A stretch of DNA of 64,000 nucleotides from Solwaraspora sp. WMMD406 (GTDB lineage Bacteria > Actinomycetota > Actinomycetes > Mycobacteriales > Micromonosporaceae). This document shows, piece by piece, positions 17,632-25,704 of this stretch. The stretch covers positions 2,046,001-2,110,000 of the forward strand of contig NZ_JARUBF010000001.1 of assembly GCF_029626025.1 (NCBI RefSeq), written 5' to 3'. Position numbers and translations under genes: made by a program. Each line of letters begins with the position of its first letter. The stretch's first letter is position 1. The notes under the pieces were generated by a model. The model worked only from the letters and a program-made list of their open reading frames with translations. It was not told the DNA's origin and made no database searches.

Positions 17632-18318
17632 TCACCCCCTAGGCCGTTGGAACCCGTAGTACCACGTGGGTACGACAGCCACACGTGAAGTTAGGTAATG
17701 GTCACCCAGCGTGGCTCGCGCTTGGGCCGCATGCGCAGGATCGTACGCTGCTACCTGCTGGAACACAGCCAAGGGCACTTCCCTGTGTACCAGGAACTCC
17801 GCCATCCTGCGGCGCTGGCGGTCCGGGTCCTCCTCGGTGCTGTTCCAACGCTCTGCGTACATCAGCGGCCAGTCCACCATGCTGTTCAAGTCATCAAGGT
17901 TAGTCGTGAACGTGGTGGCTGCGTTGGCGGCGTTGCCGTCGGTCGCGACCCATGCCAGGCCGGCGTCGACCACGGCCCCGACTGTCGCGGCCAGGTAGAC
18001 AAGCTGACGGTCGCCGCCCGCGTACCGTCCAGGGATGCTGTCACGGTGGTCGCAGGCAATCCGATACATCATGGGCGAGCGCGGGGCGAAGTAGAACGGA
18101 ACGTAGTCCCCAACGTAGCCGCGCGGACCGATCGGAATTTGTCGCCGGCGGCGGGAGTCCTTGATCGCTGGATCACCGACCTCTGTACGGGTGAGGCCGG
18201 CACGGGCGGACACATCGCAGGCCAACCGACCCGTCGCGGCGATGATTGGAAGGTTTTCCACGTGGGTGAAGTGCAAGATCCATCGATCTCGTACGGACGT
18301 CGATGCTGCTGAAGACAT
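17632..18318 (-). CDS. darT: DarT toxin: DNA thymine ADP-ribosyltransferase
   Basis: A 228-residue DUF4433-family enzyme. The family signatures are HFTHVENLPIIAATGRLACD at the N-terminus (the NAD-binding His region), YVPFYFAPRSPMMY in the middle and MAEFLVHREVPL towards the end, where the Glu is the expected catalytic residue. DarT transfers ADP-ribose from NAD+ to thymidine in single-stranded DNA and stalls replication; this is family knowledge. GGAGG lies about nine bases upstream of the ATG. All key motifs are present and no frameshift is seen, so the toxin should be active. It is the first gene of the darT-darG operon, which starts just downstream of two tRNA genes and may also act in phage defence. 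Confidence 0.93.
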   Translation of the reverse strand: MSSAASTSVRDRWILHFTHVENLPIIAATGRLACDVSARAGLTRTEVGDPAIKDSRRRRQIPIGPRGYVGDYVPFYFAPRSPMMYRIACDHRDSIPGRYAGGDRQLVYLAATVGAVVDAGLAWVATDGNAANAATTFTTNLDDLNSMVDWPLMYAERWNSTEEDPDRQRRRMAEFLVHREVPLAVFQQVAAYDPAHAAQARATLGDHYLTSRVAVVPTWYYGFQRPRG

Positions 18319-18409
18319 CCGTGCCGGACCTCCGCTTATGTGACTGCGAGTACGGGAGTCTATCGGAGGGTGCAGACGGTGCTTGTGCCTGAACTAGACG
18401 ATGATGGTG

Positions 18410-18482
18410 TGCCCTCGGGACGAGTCGAACGTCCGACCCCGTGATTCGTGGTCACGTGCTCTGTCCACTGAGCTACGAGGGC
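18410..18482 (-). tRNA. tRNA-Arg(ACG)-like gene with unusual C33
   Basis: Read on the minus strand it folds into a complete cloverleaf: acceptor GCCCTCG/CGAGGGC, D arm GCTC...GAGC, anticodon stem CGTGA/TCACG, T arm GGACG-TTCGACT-CGTCC. The seven-base loop CCACGAA gives anticodon ACG (arginine), but position 33 is C instead of the near-universal U. The CCA end is not encoded. It may be functional with an atypical loop or a tRNA-like gene no longer used in translation. Confidence 0.7.
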
Positions 18483-18517
18483 GTGCTGGTCGGTGCTACT
18501 GGCACTGACCAGTGTCG

Positions 18518-18599
18518 TGTGCCCGGGGAGAGTCGAACTCCCATGCCTTGCGGCACCGCGTTCTGAGCGCGGCGTGTCTACCGGTTCCACCACGGGCAC
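18518..18599 (-). tRNA. tRNA-Leu(CAG)
   Basis: A class II tRNA with acceptor GTGCCCG/CGGGCAC, anticodon stem CCGCG/CGCGG, loop CTCAGAA (anticodon CAG), a long variable arm TGCCGCAAGGCA and T loop GTTCGACTC. All stems pair. It lies 35 bases from the neighbouring tRNA, and the spacer contains a small inverted repeat (CTGGTC/GACCAG). Confidence 0.92.
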
Positions 18600-18950
18600 G
18601 TGGCGCGTCGTTGCTGAAGGGGAGTTGCCGGGTACAGGTCCGGCGATGAGTGGCGGGACGTCATGAAGGGCGCTGGTGCAGACGGCGAGCTGGCGACCGA
18701 TGGACTCAGCGATGCGTCGCGTCGTCTCTCAGTCGGTCAACGGCGGCGGTCGGCCACGGCGGCCGACAAGGCAAGCTGGCCACGAGGGCGGTGCAGCAGA
18801 CCGAGCGACACACGTCGCCCTCGCCGCATCTCCGGCTTCCTCATGGCTGCCCCCTTTGGCGTGCTCGTCCCGATGGTCGTTGCGTGTTTGCTGACTCGAA
18901 CCGTAGGCGTCCCTGCCGGGCAGGTCCACCGATTTCCCCGCTGGGCCGCC

Positions 18951-19088
18951 TCAACTCGACCTGCGCTGCCCCGCCTGGTCGCCGCGATCGTCGGGCGGGC
19001 CGGCTACCCGAACAGGGTCACTGTCAGCCAGCATGGCGTCGAACTCGTCCTCGGTCACGTCGAACTCAGCCAGCTCATCGTGCTGCAT
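18951..19088 (-). CDS. Possible 45-residue acidic protein
   Basis: An acidic small frame MQHDELAEFDVTEDEFDAM followed by LADSDPVRVAG. This pattern resembles short acidic proteins that accompany antitoxin or regulator genes, but no partner is adjacent and the ribosome site (GGTGG) is weak. It is listed as a possibility only; it could be the stub of a larger lost gene. Confidence 0.25.
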   Translation of the reverse strand: MQHDELAEFDVTEDEFDAMLADSDPVRVAGPPDDRGDQAGQRRSS

Positions 19089-19219
19089 GCCACCAGCATC
19101 GCACTCGGCCGTCGACCAGCACAGTGCGCAACCGCCACGTGCCATCCTCGATGTCTACCTTGGGATTAGAAGAAGATCATGGATGGCTGGCCAGGAGCTT
19201 TCGCCCCTGGTGTCAGCCC

Positions 19220-19282
19220 GTCCGTGACTGTCGGCCAACGTCCGCCCCGGCCGGGTGCCTTGGCTGTACGAATGGTGTACGG
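19220..19282. repeat. Dispersed repeat, copy 2
   Basis: A degenerate second copy of the 16076-16140 sequence: GTCCGTGACTGTCGGCC through GCTGTACGAATGGTGTACGG. Unlike copy 1 it is not followed by a recognisable gene. It suggests that a segment carrying this leader was duplicated and its gene lost. Confidence 0.5.
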
Positions 19283-19390
19283 CGAGGTCTGGGCGATGGG
19301 CAGAAATCGCCACTCATCTACTCGGCGGTCGATTCGTCGCTGTTGCCGTCGTCGAACCATGACGGGGCGGTGCTGCATCCGACGTAAAGG

Positions 19391-19530
19391 GTCGACTCGT
19401 CCGTCCCACCCCGGATCAGCGCGGCGATCAAGGCGCTGATCTGCACAAACTTTCCGTCGTCGATGGTCGTTCATGGTCAACTTCTGTCGTAAACTGACGC
19501 CCTGGAGACGCCCTGACGCCCTGATCTTGG
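19391..19530. repeat. Left flanking direct repeat of the accessory element
   Basis: About 140 bases running from GTCGACTCGTCCGTCCCACC to GCCCTGATCTTGG, repeated in the same orientation at 26389-26520. The outer parts are nearly identical (CGTCCGTCCCACCCCGGATC in both; CTGGAGACGCCCTGA near the end of both), while the middle has diverged. The right copy lies just beyond a tyrosine recombinase remnant, so the two copies may be old attachment-site arms. Confidence 0.6.
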
Positions 19531-19962
19531 ATGGTCCGGGCGGTGCCGACGGCGGCCGGGGACGCAGCCGTGCGGGTACGGACCCGGCGCGATCGGTGTC
19601 GGTGGCAAGCCAGTCCGGGTTCTGGACTGGCGCGGCGGCCGGAAGCCCCAACCCCGACGGCGGCCAACCCCGCCGGTTTCCGGACCTCCTTGCCGCCGTC
19701 GACCACAGGGCGGGCGGGGCTTCGAACCCCAAACCCGCGTAAGGGCTGTGGATCGGGTCGAACCGGGTATATCGATGCGCTGACCTGCGGCGGGTTCCTT
19801 GAAGCCTCTCGGCTTCTCGCAGCCGCTTCGGCCATCGTTTGTACTGGCGTTGTCGTAGCTGATCTTCAAGTGCTCGTTTGTCGCTGTTGGACGGGCTTGA
19901 ACGATGACGTGATCCCGACTCGTAAATTCGGTGATTGTGCGCTTGTCGTCAATGATGGTGGC

Positions 19963-22611
19963 GTGACTCGGGTGTTTCCTCGTCGCCGGCGGCGGCGGAC
20001 CGTCGCGGTTGTGGTCTTAGCTGTCGCCTGTGGTCTGGCGTCGGTGATCGTTTGGTGGAATCCGTGGGGGTGGGGGCTGCCTCGGTTCGGCTGGGAGGGC
20101 ACGGAACAGGCTGGCTGGATCGCGGGGATTGCCAGCGGTGTGCTGTCGTTGGTAGCACTCGTCGACGGGTTCATGGCGCGGGGCGTCAAGCCTGGTTCAT
20201 CGTCGGTACTGGCGGGAAGCGCTGTACGAGTCGGTCGGGTCCCGGAGCGGGCGGCGTGGTTTCAGGATCGGCCTGCGCGGGTGGATCTTGCGCGCGCGGC
20301 AACAGCGGGTCGGACGGCGGTGTTGACGCAGGTGTTGTCGGGGATGGGCGGGGTGGGTAAGACCCAGTTAGCGGCGGAGTTCGCACGCCGGTTGGATCGG
20401 GATCGGGAGGTGGATGTGCTGGTGTGGGTGACGGCGTCGAGTCGTGACGCGATCGTCGCCCGCTATGCCGACGCTGCCCGCGTGGTGGGTGCCGCCGTGG
20501 CGGGGGACGGGGACGGTGAGGCTGCGGCCAGCCGGTTCGTGTCGTGGTTGGAGCGCACGTCGAAGCGGTGGCTGGTCGTGTTGGACAACCTCGACAGCCC
20601 TGGTGACGCTGCGGACTGGTGGCCGCCGAACAATCGCAGAGGTCGGACGGTGGTGACGACTCGTCGCCGTGATCCGGTGCTGCATACGGACGGTCGTGTC
20701 CTGGTCGACGTTGACGTGTTCAGCGCGGATAACGCCGTCGACTACCTCGATGGTGCGATCGGTACCAGTGGTGACCAGGATGACGACCTAACCGCGTTGG
20801 CCGCTGAGCTGGGGTATCTGCCGTTGGCGTTGGCGCAGGCGGCCGCGTTCATCCGGGACCGGGGCATCGACCCTGTCGGCTACCGGACCCGGCTCGCTGA
20901 CCGGCGCAAGAGGTTGGCTGATCTTGTCCCGCCTGATGATGCCTTACCGGATGGGCACCGGGCGACGGTCGCGGTCACCTGGTCGTTGTCGATCGACGTG
21001 GCGGACAGTCATCCGCCGGCCGGGCTGGCCCGGCATGTGCTGAACCTCGCCGCTGTGCTGGATCCGAACGGCATTCCCGAGGCCGTGTTCACCGCCGGTC
21101 CGGCCGTGGAGTATCTCGCAGACCGCAGTGGGCGGAACGATCTGGCCGTGGATGAGGTGCGAGACGCGCTGCGCAACCTGCACCGGTTGAGTCTGCTCAC
21201 CCACGATCCGCAGGCGGGTGTGGTCCGTGTCCACGCCATGGTGCAGCGGGTCACCTGCGACGCACTCGACTCGGTCCACCTCGCTGCGGTCGCCCGGAAC
21301 GTCGCTGATGCCCTTTTGGCTAGCTGGCCAGCCATCGACCGGGGCCACGGAGCTACTCAGAGCTTGCGGGCCAACTCTTCCGCTCTACGGATGGCCAGCG
21401 GTGATGCCCTACTTCGCCCCGGCGTCCACTCCCTACTGTTCCAAGCGATCAACAGCCTCGGGAACACGGGACAAGTTGAGTCCGCCGTAGCCGCGTTCGC
21501 AGAGTTGCTCACTGACTCTTTGCGGGTGCTGGGGCCGGATCATCCCGACACCCTGACCACTCGTAGCAATGTCGCCGGCTGGCGGGGTCGAGCGGGTGAT
21601 GCCGCCGGTGCGGTGACCACCTTCGAGGAGTTGCTCACTGACTCTTTGCGGGTGCTGGGGCCGGATCATCCCGACACCCTGACCACTCGGAACAACCTCG
21701 CCGGCTGGCGGGGTCGAGCGGGTGATGCCGCCGGTGCGGTGACCACCTTCGAGGAGTTGCTCAATGACTCTTTGCGGGTGCTGGGGCCGAACCATCCCGA
21801 CACCCTGACCACTCGCAACAATGTCGCCGGCTGGCGGGGGGAGTCGGGTGATGCCGCCGGTGCGGTGACCACCTTCGAGGAGTTGCTCAATGACTCTTTG
21901 CGGGTGCTGGGGCCGGATCATCCCGACACCCTGCGGGCCCGGAACAACCTCGCCGGCTGGCGGGGTCGAGCGGGTGATGCCGCCGGTGCGGTGACCACCT
22001 TCGAGAAGTTGCTCAATGACTCTTTGCGGGTGCTGGGGCCGAACCATCCCGACACCCTGACCACTCGGAACAACCTCGCCGGCTGGCGGGGTCGAGCGGG
22101 TGATGTCGCCGGCGCGGCGAGCGCGTTCGCAGAGTTGCTCAATGACTCTTTGCGGGTGCTGGGGCCGGATCATCCCGACACCCTGCGGGCCCGGAACAAC
22201 CTCGCCGGCTGGCGGGGTCGAGCGGGTGATGTCGCCGGCGCGGCGAGCGCGTTCGCAGGGTTGCTCAATGACTCTTTGCGGGTGCTGGGGCCGAACCATC
22301 CCGACACCCTGACCACTCGCAACAACCTCGCCTTCTGGCGGGGGGAGTCGGGTGATGCCGCCGGCGCGGCGAGCGCGTTCACAGGGTTGCTCAATGACTC
22401 TTTGCGGGTGCTGGGGCCGGATCATCCCGACACCCTGCGGGCCCGCAACAACCTCGCCTCCTTGCGGGGTCAAGCTGGTGATGCCGCCGGTGCGGTGACC
22501 ACCTTCGAGGAGTTGCTCACCGACTCTTTGCGGGTGCTGGGGCCGGATCATCCCGACACCCTGCGGGCCCGCAACAACCTCGCCTACTGGCAACTACAGA
22601 GCAGCCTCTGA
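19963..22611 (+). CDS. Membrane-anchored STAND (NB-ARC) NTPase with TPR repeats
   Basis: About 882 residues from GTG 19963. Two hydrophobic segments (residues about 12-31 and 50-70) suggest membrane anchoring. An NB-ARC-type ATPase follows with P-loop GMGGVGKTQ (about 127-135), Walker B WLVVLDNLD, sensor-like RGRTVVTTRRRD and the GLPLAL-like YLPLALAQAA. A winged-helix region carries VRVHAMVQRVT. The C-terminus (from residue 514) is nine 42-residue TPR units of the LRVLGPDHPDTL type. STAND proteins sense ligands with such repeats and oligomerise on NTP binding; members act as regulators or antiphage sensors. No effector gene is adjacent. The start is uncertain: no ATG is suitable, and GTG 19910 is an alternative. 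Confidence 0.82.
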   Translation: MTRVFPRRRRRRTVAVVVLAVACGLASVIVWWNPWGWGLPRFGWEGTEQAGWIAGIASGVLSLVALVDGFMARGVKPGSSSVLAGSAVRVGRVPERAAWFQDRPARVDLARAATAGRTAVLTQVLSGMGGVGKTQLAAEFARRLDRDREVDVLVWVTASSRDAIVARYADAARVVGAAVAGDGDGEAAASRFVSWLERTSKRWLVVLDNLDSPGDAADWWPPNNRRGRTVVTTRRRDPVLHTDGRVLVDVDVFSADNAVDYLDGAIGTSGDQDDDLTALAAELGYLPLALAQAAAFIRDRGIDPVGYRTRLADRRKRLADLVPPDDALPDGHRATVAVTWSLSIDVADSHPPAGLARHVLNLAAVLDPNGIPEAVFTAGPAVEYLADRSGRNDLAVDEVRDALRNLHRLSLLTHDPQAGVVRVHAMVQRVTCDALDSVHLAAVARNVADALLASWPAIDRGHGATQSLRANSSALRMASGDALLRPGVHSLLFQAINSLGNTGQVESAVAAFAELLTDSLRVLGPDHPDTLTTRSNVAGWRGRAGDAAGAVTTFEELLTDSLRVLGPDHPDTLTTRNNLAGWRGRAGDAAGAVTTFEELLNDSLRVLGPNHPDTLTTRNNVAGWRGESGDAAGAVTTFEELLNDSLRVLGPDHPDTLRARNNLAGWRGRAGDAAGAVTTFEKLLNDSLRVLGPNHPDTLTTRNNLAGWRGRAGDVAGAASAFAELLNDSLRVLGPDHPDTLRARNNLAGWRGRAGDVAGAASAFAGLLNDSLRVLGPNHPDTLTTRNNLAFWRGESGDAAGAASAFTGLLNDSLRVLGPDHPDTLRARNNLASLRGQAGDAAGAVTTFEELLTDSLRVLGPDHPDTLRARNNLAYWQLQSSL
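21502..22611 (+). repeat. Nine near-identical 126-bp tandem repeats encoding TPR units
   Basis: Eight complete 126-bp units and a ninth partial one lie head to tail in frame within the STAND gene. Long blocks, such as the DNA for DSLRVLGPDHPDTL, are identical between units. Differences alternate between a few variants (PDHPDTLTTR, PNHPDTLTTR, PDHPDTLRAR and GRAGD or GESGD). This mosaic implies recent expansion or gene conversion rather than old divergence. Confidence 0.95.
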
Positions 22612-22862
22612 TCTGCGCCGCAGACGCGTTTTATGCGACGGCAACGGTCTCTCGCCGCAGGCCGAGATAACACGGCGCGGCGCGTCCGGCGGTTGCCCGG
22701 CGGTGACGGTCGTTTCCCGCCTGGCCGCGTAGCGGTCCGTGGCGGCTTGCCGCCGGGCGGTGTTCCGCCCGTGCGTCGCGCTGGGCGCGGCGTCTTGATC
22801 CAATACAGATCTATTGGGACTGCGTGATTTCCGCGTTTGACCGTTGGGCGTGACCGAGATGG
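22612..22862. other. Non-coding stretch between the STAND gene and the IS256 remnant
   Basis: About 250 bases with high G/C and several short inverted segments (for example GGCGGCTTGCCGCC) but no gene with coding character. No clear terminator with a T tract follows the STAND gene. Confidence 0.4.
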
Positions 22863-23066
22863 TTAGATGGTGATCCGGTCGCCGTAGGCGAGGATCAGGG
22901 CGTTGAGGGCCCCGCCCCAACCGTAGACCCGGCCAGTGATGCTCCCTCCCCTGCGTTTCTGCTGGACGACGAGGTGAATGACCTTCATCGAGGCCTGCTC
23001 GGTCGGGAAGTGCCCACGTCGGCGGGCGGCCTGACGAATCCGTGCTCGGTGCGTTGGTTCGGTGGA
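22863..23066 (-). pseudogene. C-terminal remnant of an IS256 (mutator) family transposase
   Basis: About 67 codons show the conserved end of IS256-type transposases: ARIRQAARRRGHFPTEQAS, then MKVIHLVV and, after a short variable part, YGWGGALNALILAYGDR. The family end is normally of the form GHFP(N/T)E...LYL...W..ALN..A..FGDR. Everything upstream of this segment, including the DDE residues, is missing. It lies four bases from the left end of the IS21 element and overlaps the opposite strand of the interrupted recombinase. Confidence 0.75.
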
Positions 23067-23122
23067 CCGCTGTCGGGGTACTCGTTGGAGTGCAGAGGTA
23101 GGTACGGCTGATCTTGCAGAGG

Positions 23123-23383
23123 TCAGGTGCTGTGCTGGGGGCTTGGTAGGTCGTGGTGGGTTGCGTTTTGCAGGCGTAGGCGGGTGAGGCCGAGCATGTC
23201 GATCAGCCATCCGGGTCCGCCGGTGATGCCGCGGGCGCGTAGGAGGATGTCGACCTCGTGGTGGGTCGCCGGTCCGGTGTTGGCGAGGAAGTCCTCGCAG
23301 ATCTGGAGCAGGAGTTGCAGCAGGTCGCCGTGGTTGGTGTCTGTGGTGGTTGGTGAGTCGTCCGGGGTGGCCGGGGTGGGCAT
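23123..23383 (-). CDS. Small accessory protein of the IS21 element
   Basis: An 86-residue frame whose ATG overlaps the istB stop (TGATG). It is rich in Thr and Pro at the N-terminus, followed by LLQLLLQICEDFLANTGPATHHEVDILLRARG and GWLIDMLGLTRLRLQ, probably helical. Because it is coupled to istB and ends inside the terminal repeat region, it belongs to the element. I do not know its function. Confidence 0.6.
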   Translation of the reverse strand: MPTPATPDDSPTTTDTNHGDLLQLLLQICEDFLANTGPATHHEVDILLRARGITGGPGWLIDMLGLTRLRLQNATHHDLPSPQHST

Positions 23384-24144
23384 CAGGCGACGTTCTCGAT
23401 GGCGGTGAGGCGGTTCTTGAGCCGGTAGCTGGGGCCGTTGATCGGGACGACGTCGCAGTGGTGCAGGAGCCGGTCGAGGATGGCGGTGGCCAGGACCTCG
23501 TCGCCGAAGACCTGGCCCCATTCGCCGAAGCCCTTGTTCGAGGTCAGCAGGGTGGAGCCCTTTTCGTAGCGTTTGGAGATCACTTGGAAGACGAGGTTGG
23601 CCTCGGGGCGTTCGAGGGGCTGGTAGCCCACTTCGTCGATGACCAGGACGGTGGGGCGTGGGTAGGTCTGCAGCTTGCGGGCCAGCCGGCCGATCGCGTC
23701 GGCGGCGGTGAGGTGGCGGACCATGTCGTCGAGGGTGGTGAAGTAGACGGTGAATCCGGCTCGGCAGGCGGCGACCGCGAGGGCGACGGCGATGTGGGTC
23801 TTGCCGACGCCGGGCGGGCCGAGGAGAGCGACGTTGGCTTTGGCCTGCACGAACGCGAGGGTTGCGAGGTCACGGACTTTGCGGGGGTCCAGGTCGGGTT
23901 GGAAGCTGAAGTCGTAGTCGTCGAGGGTCTTGTGGTGCGGCAGCTTCGACAGGCGTAGCCCGGCGCGGAAGCGGCGTTCGTCGCGGACGGCGAGTTCCTC
24001 TTCCAGGACGAGGTCGAGGAACTCCAGGTAGCCCATGGCCTCGGTGTCGGCCCGGCCGGTGAGTTCCCGCAGCGTCTTGGCCAGGTGGGGCAGGCCGAGT
24101 TTGGTGGCGCTGGCGTGGATGCGGTTGGTGACCAGCTCACTCAC
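23383..24144 (-). CDS. istB: IS21 IstB helper ATPase
   Basis: A 253-residue AAA+ ATPase of the IstB/DnaC type. It has Walker A GPPGVGKT, Walker B TVLVIDEVGYQPL, and the typical IstB segments VYFTTLDDMVRHL and STLLTSNKGFGEWGQVF (sensor 1). IstB oligomerises on target DNA and activates the IstA transposase; this is family knowledge. Its ATG overlaps the istA stop (ATGA). The frame is complete, so this half of the transposition machinery looks functional. Confidence 0.93.
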   Translation of the reverse strand: MSELVTNRIHASATKLGLPHLAKTLRELTGRADTEAMGYLEFLDLVLEEELAVRDERRFRAGLRLSKLPHHKTLDDYDFSFQPDLDPRKVRDLATLAFVQAKANVALLGPPGVGKTHIAVALAVAACRAGFTVYFTTLDDMVRHLTAADAIGRLARKLQTYPRPTVLVIDEVGYQPLERPEANLVFQVISKRYEKGSTLLTSNKGFGEWGQVFGDEVLATAILDRLLHHCDVVPINGPSYRLKNRLTAIENVA

Positions 24145-25584
24145 TTCGAGACGTCCTTCAGGTGTGGGCGGTTGGTGAACGGGCTGGCCGCAGCGATCTG
24201 CTCGTAGACCGACAGCGGCCGGGCCTCGACGGCGATCTGGGCGGCGGCGGCCCGGTTGAGCAGGGCTTGCAGCGGTCCCTGGCCGCTGTCGTGGCGGGCC
24301 GGTCGGCGTGTGGTCGGCTGCCCGCCGTCGGGGTCGCCGGTGGTGACGGCACGGGTGTGTCCGTCGGGCAGTCCGTCCCAGTGGGCTTCGTCGACGACGC
24401 GGGCGCCTCGGCCCACGGCCCGTTGGTGCGTGGCGAGCAGGGAGGTGCCGTCCAGGCCGGGCGCGGTGGCGTGGATGGTGATGGTGGCGGCGGTCGCCCG
24501 GACCTCCACGAGCTGGCGGTGGCGGACCCGTCGGGCCGGCACGGAGTAGAGGTTGCCGGCGTAGGCGACCAGGCAGTCCTTGCCGACGTGCCGCAGATGC
24601 CGGTCGGCGACCACATACGCCCTGGCCGGGACCGGTCGCAGCGCGGCGTGGTCCCGGACCGCCCGCACGCCGATGATCTCGCCGTGGGTGCGGTGTCGCA
24701 CGGCCCGCCGCTGCGGAACCCAGGCCAGGAACGTGGCATCGAGTTCGGCCAGCGACGCAAACGCCCGTCCGGCCAGGACGTGATCACGGACGATGGTGAC
24801 CTGCCGTTCGACCCGCCCTTTGCCGGTCGGCCGGTATGCGGCAAGCACATCGATGTCGAAGTCGTAGTGTCCGGCGAAGGCGACCGCTTCCGGGTGCAGT
24901 GGAACCGCCAGGCCCGGGGCGACGTGCCGGCGGACCACGGTCTTGGTCCGGTCGTAGACGATCGCCCCGGGAACCCCGCCCGAAGTGCGCGAACGCCCGC
25001 CGGTGACACTCCCAGAACGCGGCCAGGTCCTGGCTGGTGGTGAAGCAGCAGAACGGATCCCGCGAGTACGACAGCGCCATGTGGAACGAGTACACCTTCG
25101 GAATCCCGACGTGAGCCAGGATGCCGCCCTCGTCACCCCAGTCCACCTGCGCCTGCGCACCCGGAACGACCTCGAACCGGCGATGCAGCCCCGCCAGCTG
25201 ATCCGGGCTGATCCCCAGCTCCGCGGCGATCCGGGGACGGGCCTGCTGCAGATACAGCTTCACCCGCTGGTAGTTACCGGTGAACCCGTACTGCTCGACC
25301 AGGCGTTCATGGACCACCGTGCCCTTGAGCAGCAACTCCGCCCGCAACCACGCATCGACCACATGCGCGAACACATCGATCAGCTGCCCACGAGCCGGCC
25401 GCGCCCGAACCGGCGGCACCACCTCGCCGCTGCCAGCAGCCAGGTACTTCTTCACCGTCCGCCAGTTCAGACCCGTCTCACGGGCGATCTCCGAGACACT
25501 CGCACCAGCCTCGTGCAGCGCCCGGAACCGACGCACGTCCAGCCACCGCTGCTCATCCAACGCCCTCACCGCCAGCCGTCCCAC
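24141..25584 (-). pseudogene. istA: IS21 IstA transposase, frameshifted
   Basis: The N-terminal half (about 200 codons from 25584) holds a helix-turn-helix, VSEIARETGLNWRTVKKYL, and the catalytic-core start QAQVDWGDEGG (first DDE Asp). Near 24985 the frame changes and the protein resumes as VPGAIVYDRTKTVVRRHV and continues to a normal C-terminus (LSVYEQIAAASPFTNRPHL). The joint reads CACTTCGGGCGGGGTTCC; removing one G restores AHFGGVPGAIVYDRTKTVV. The change is a single-base insertion in a G run, either a real inactivating mutation or a sequencing error. Confidence 0.85.
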
Positions 25585-25704
25585 GCCGGTCCGATCACGA
25601 CCCGGGCAGCCTCACCCCCAGCCACCCGCAGACGACGGACAAACGGTGCGCGCCTCTGCAAGATCAGCCGTACATAGCTCTGCACTCCAGGCCGTACCCC
25701 GACA

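Larger units (their letters stand above)
18600..19390. other. Gene-poor stretch downstream of the tRNA pair
   Basis: Nearly 800 bases in which no reading frame shows consistent third-position G/C bias together with a ribosome site. Apart from one doubtful 45-codon frame on the minus strand and a degenerate copy of the 16076-16140 repeat at 19220-19282, I see nothing. It has the look of decayed DNA at the edge of the mobile region. Confidence 0.5.
23071..25704 (-). mobile_element. IS21-family insertion sequence with inverted ends and 5-bp target duplication
   Basis: The element starts TGTCGGGGTA and ends TACCCCGACA. Inside these ends a longer imperfect inverted repeat (TGGAGTGCAGAG and GTACGGCTGATCTTGCAGAG) is present on both sides. 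ACCGC at 23066-23070 and again at 25705-25709 is a five-base target duplication. It carries istA, istB and a small third gene on the minus strand. The exact duplication implies simple transpositional insertion, here into a tyrosine recombinase gene. Confidence 0.88.

Noticed and set aside
18411-18482. tRNA-Thr(CGT) on the plus strand
   Set aside because: The plus-strand reading lacks the D-arm and TTCGA T-loop words; both occur only on the minus strand.
18663-19169. A 168-residue plus-strand frame after the tRNA-Leu gene
   Set aside because: Composition is Arg/Ala-rich, codon bias is weak and no motif or ribosome site supports it; the region looks decayed.
21502-22611. Possible CRISPR array
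   Set aside because: Units are 126 bp, contiguous, in frame with the STAND gene and encode TPR motifs; there are no spacers or cas genes.
24981-24995. Programmed frameshift in istA
   Set aside because: IS21 istA is normally one frame, and the site lacks a slippery heptamer with a downstream stem that I could see; a one-base insertion in a G run explains it.
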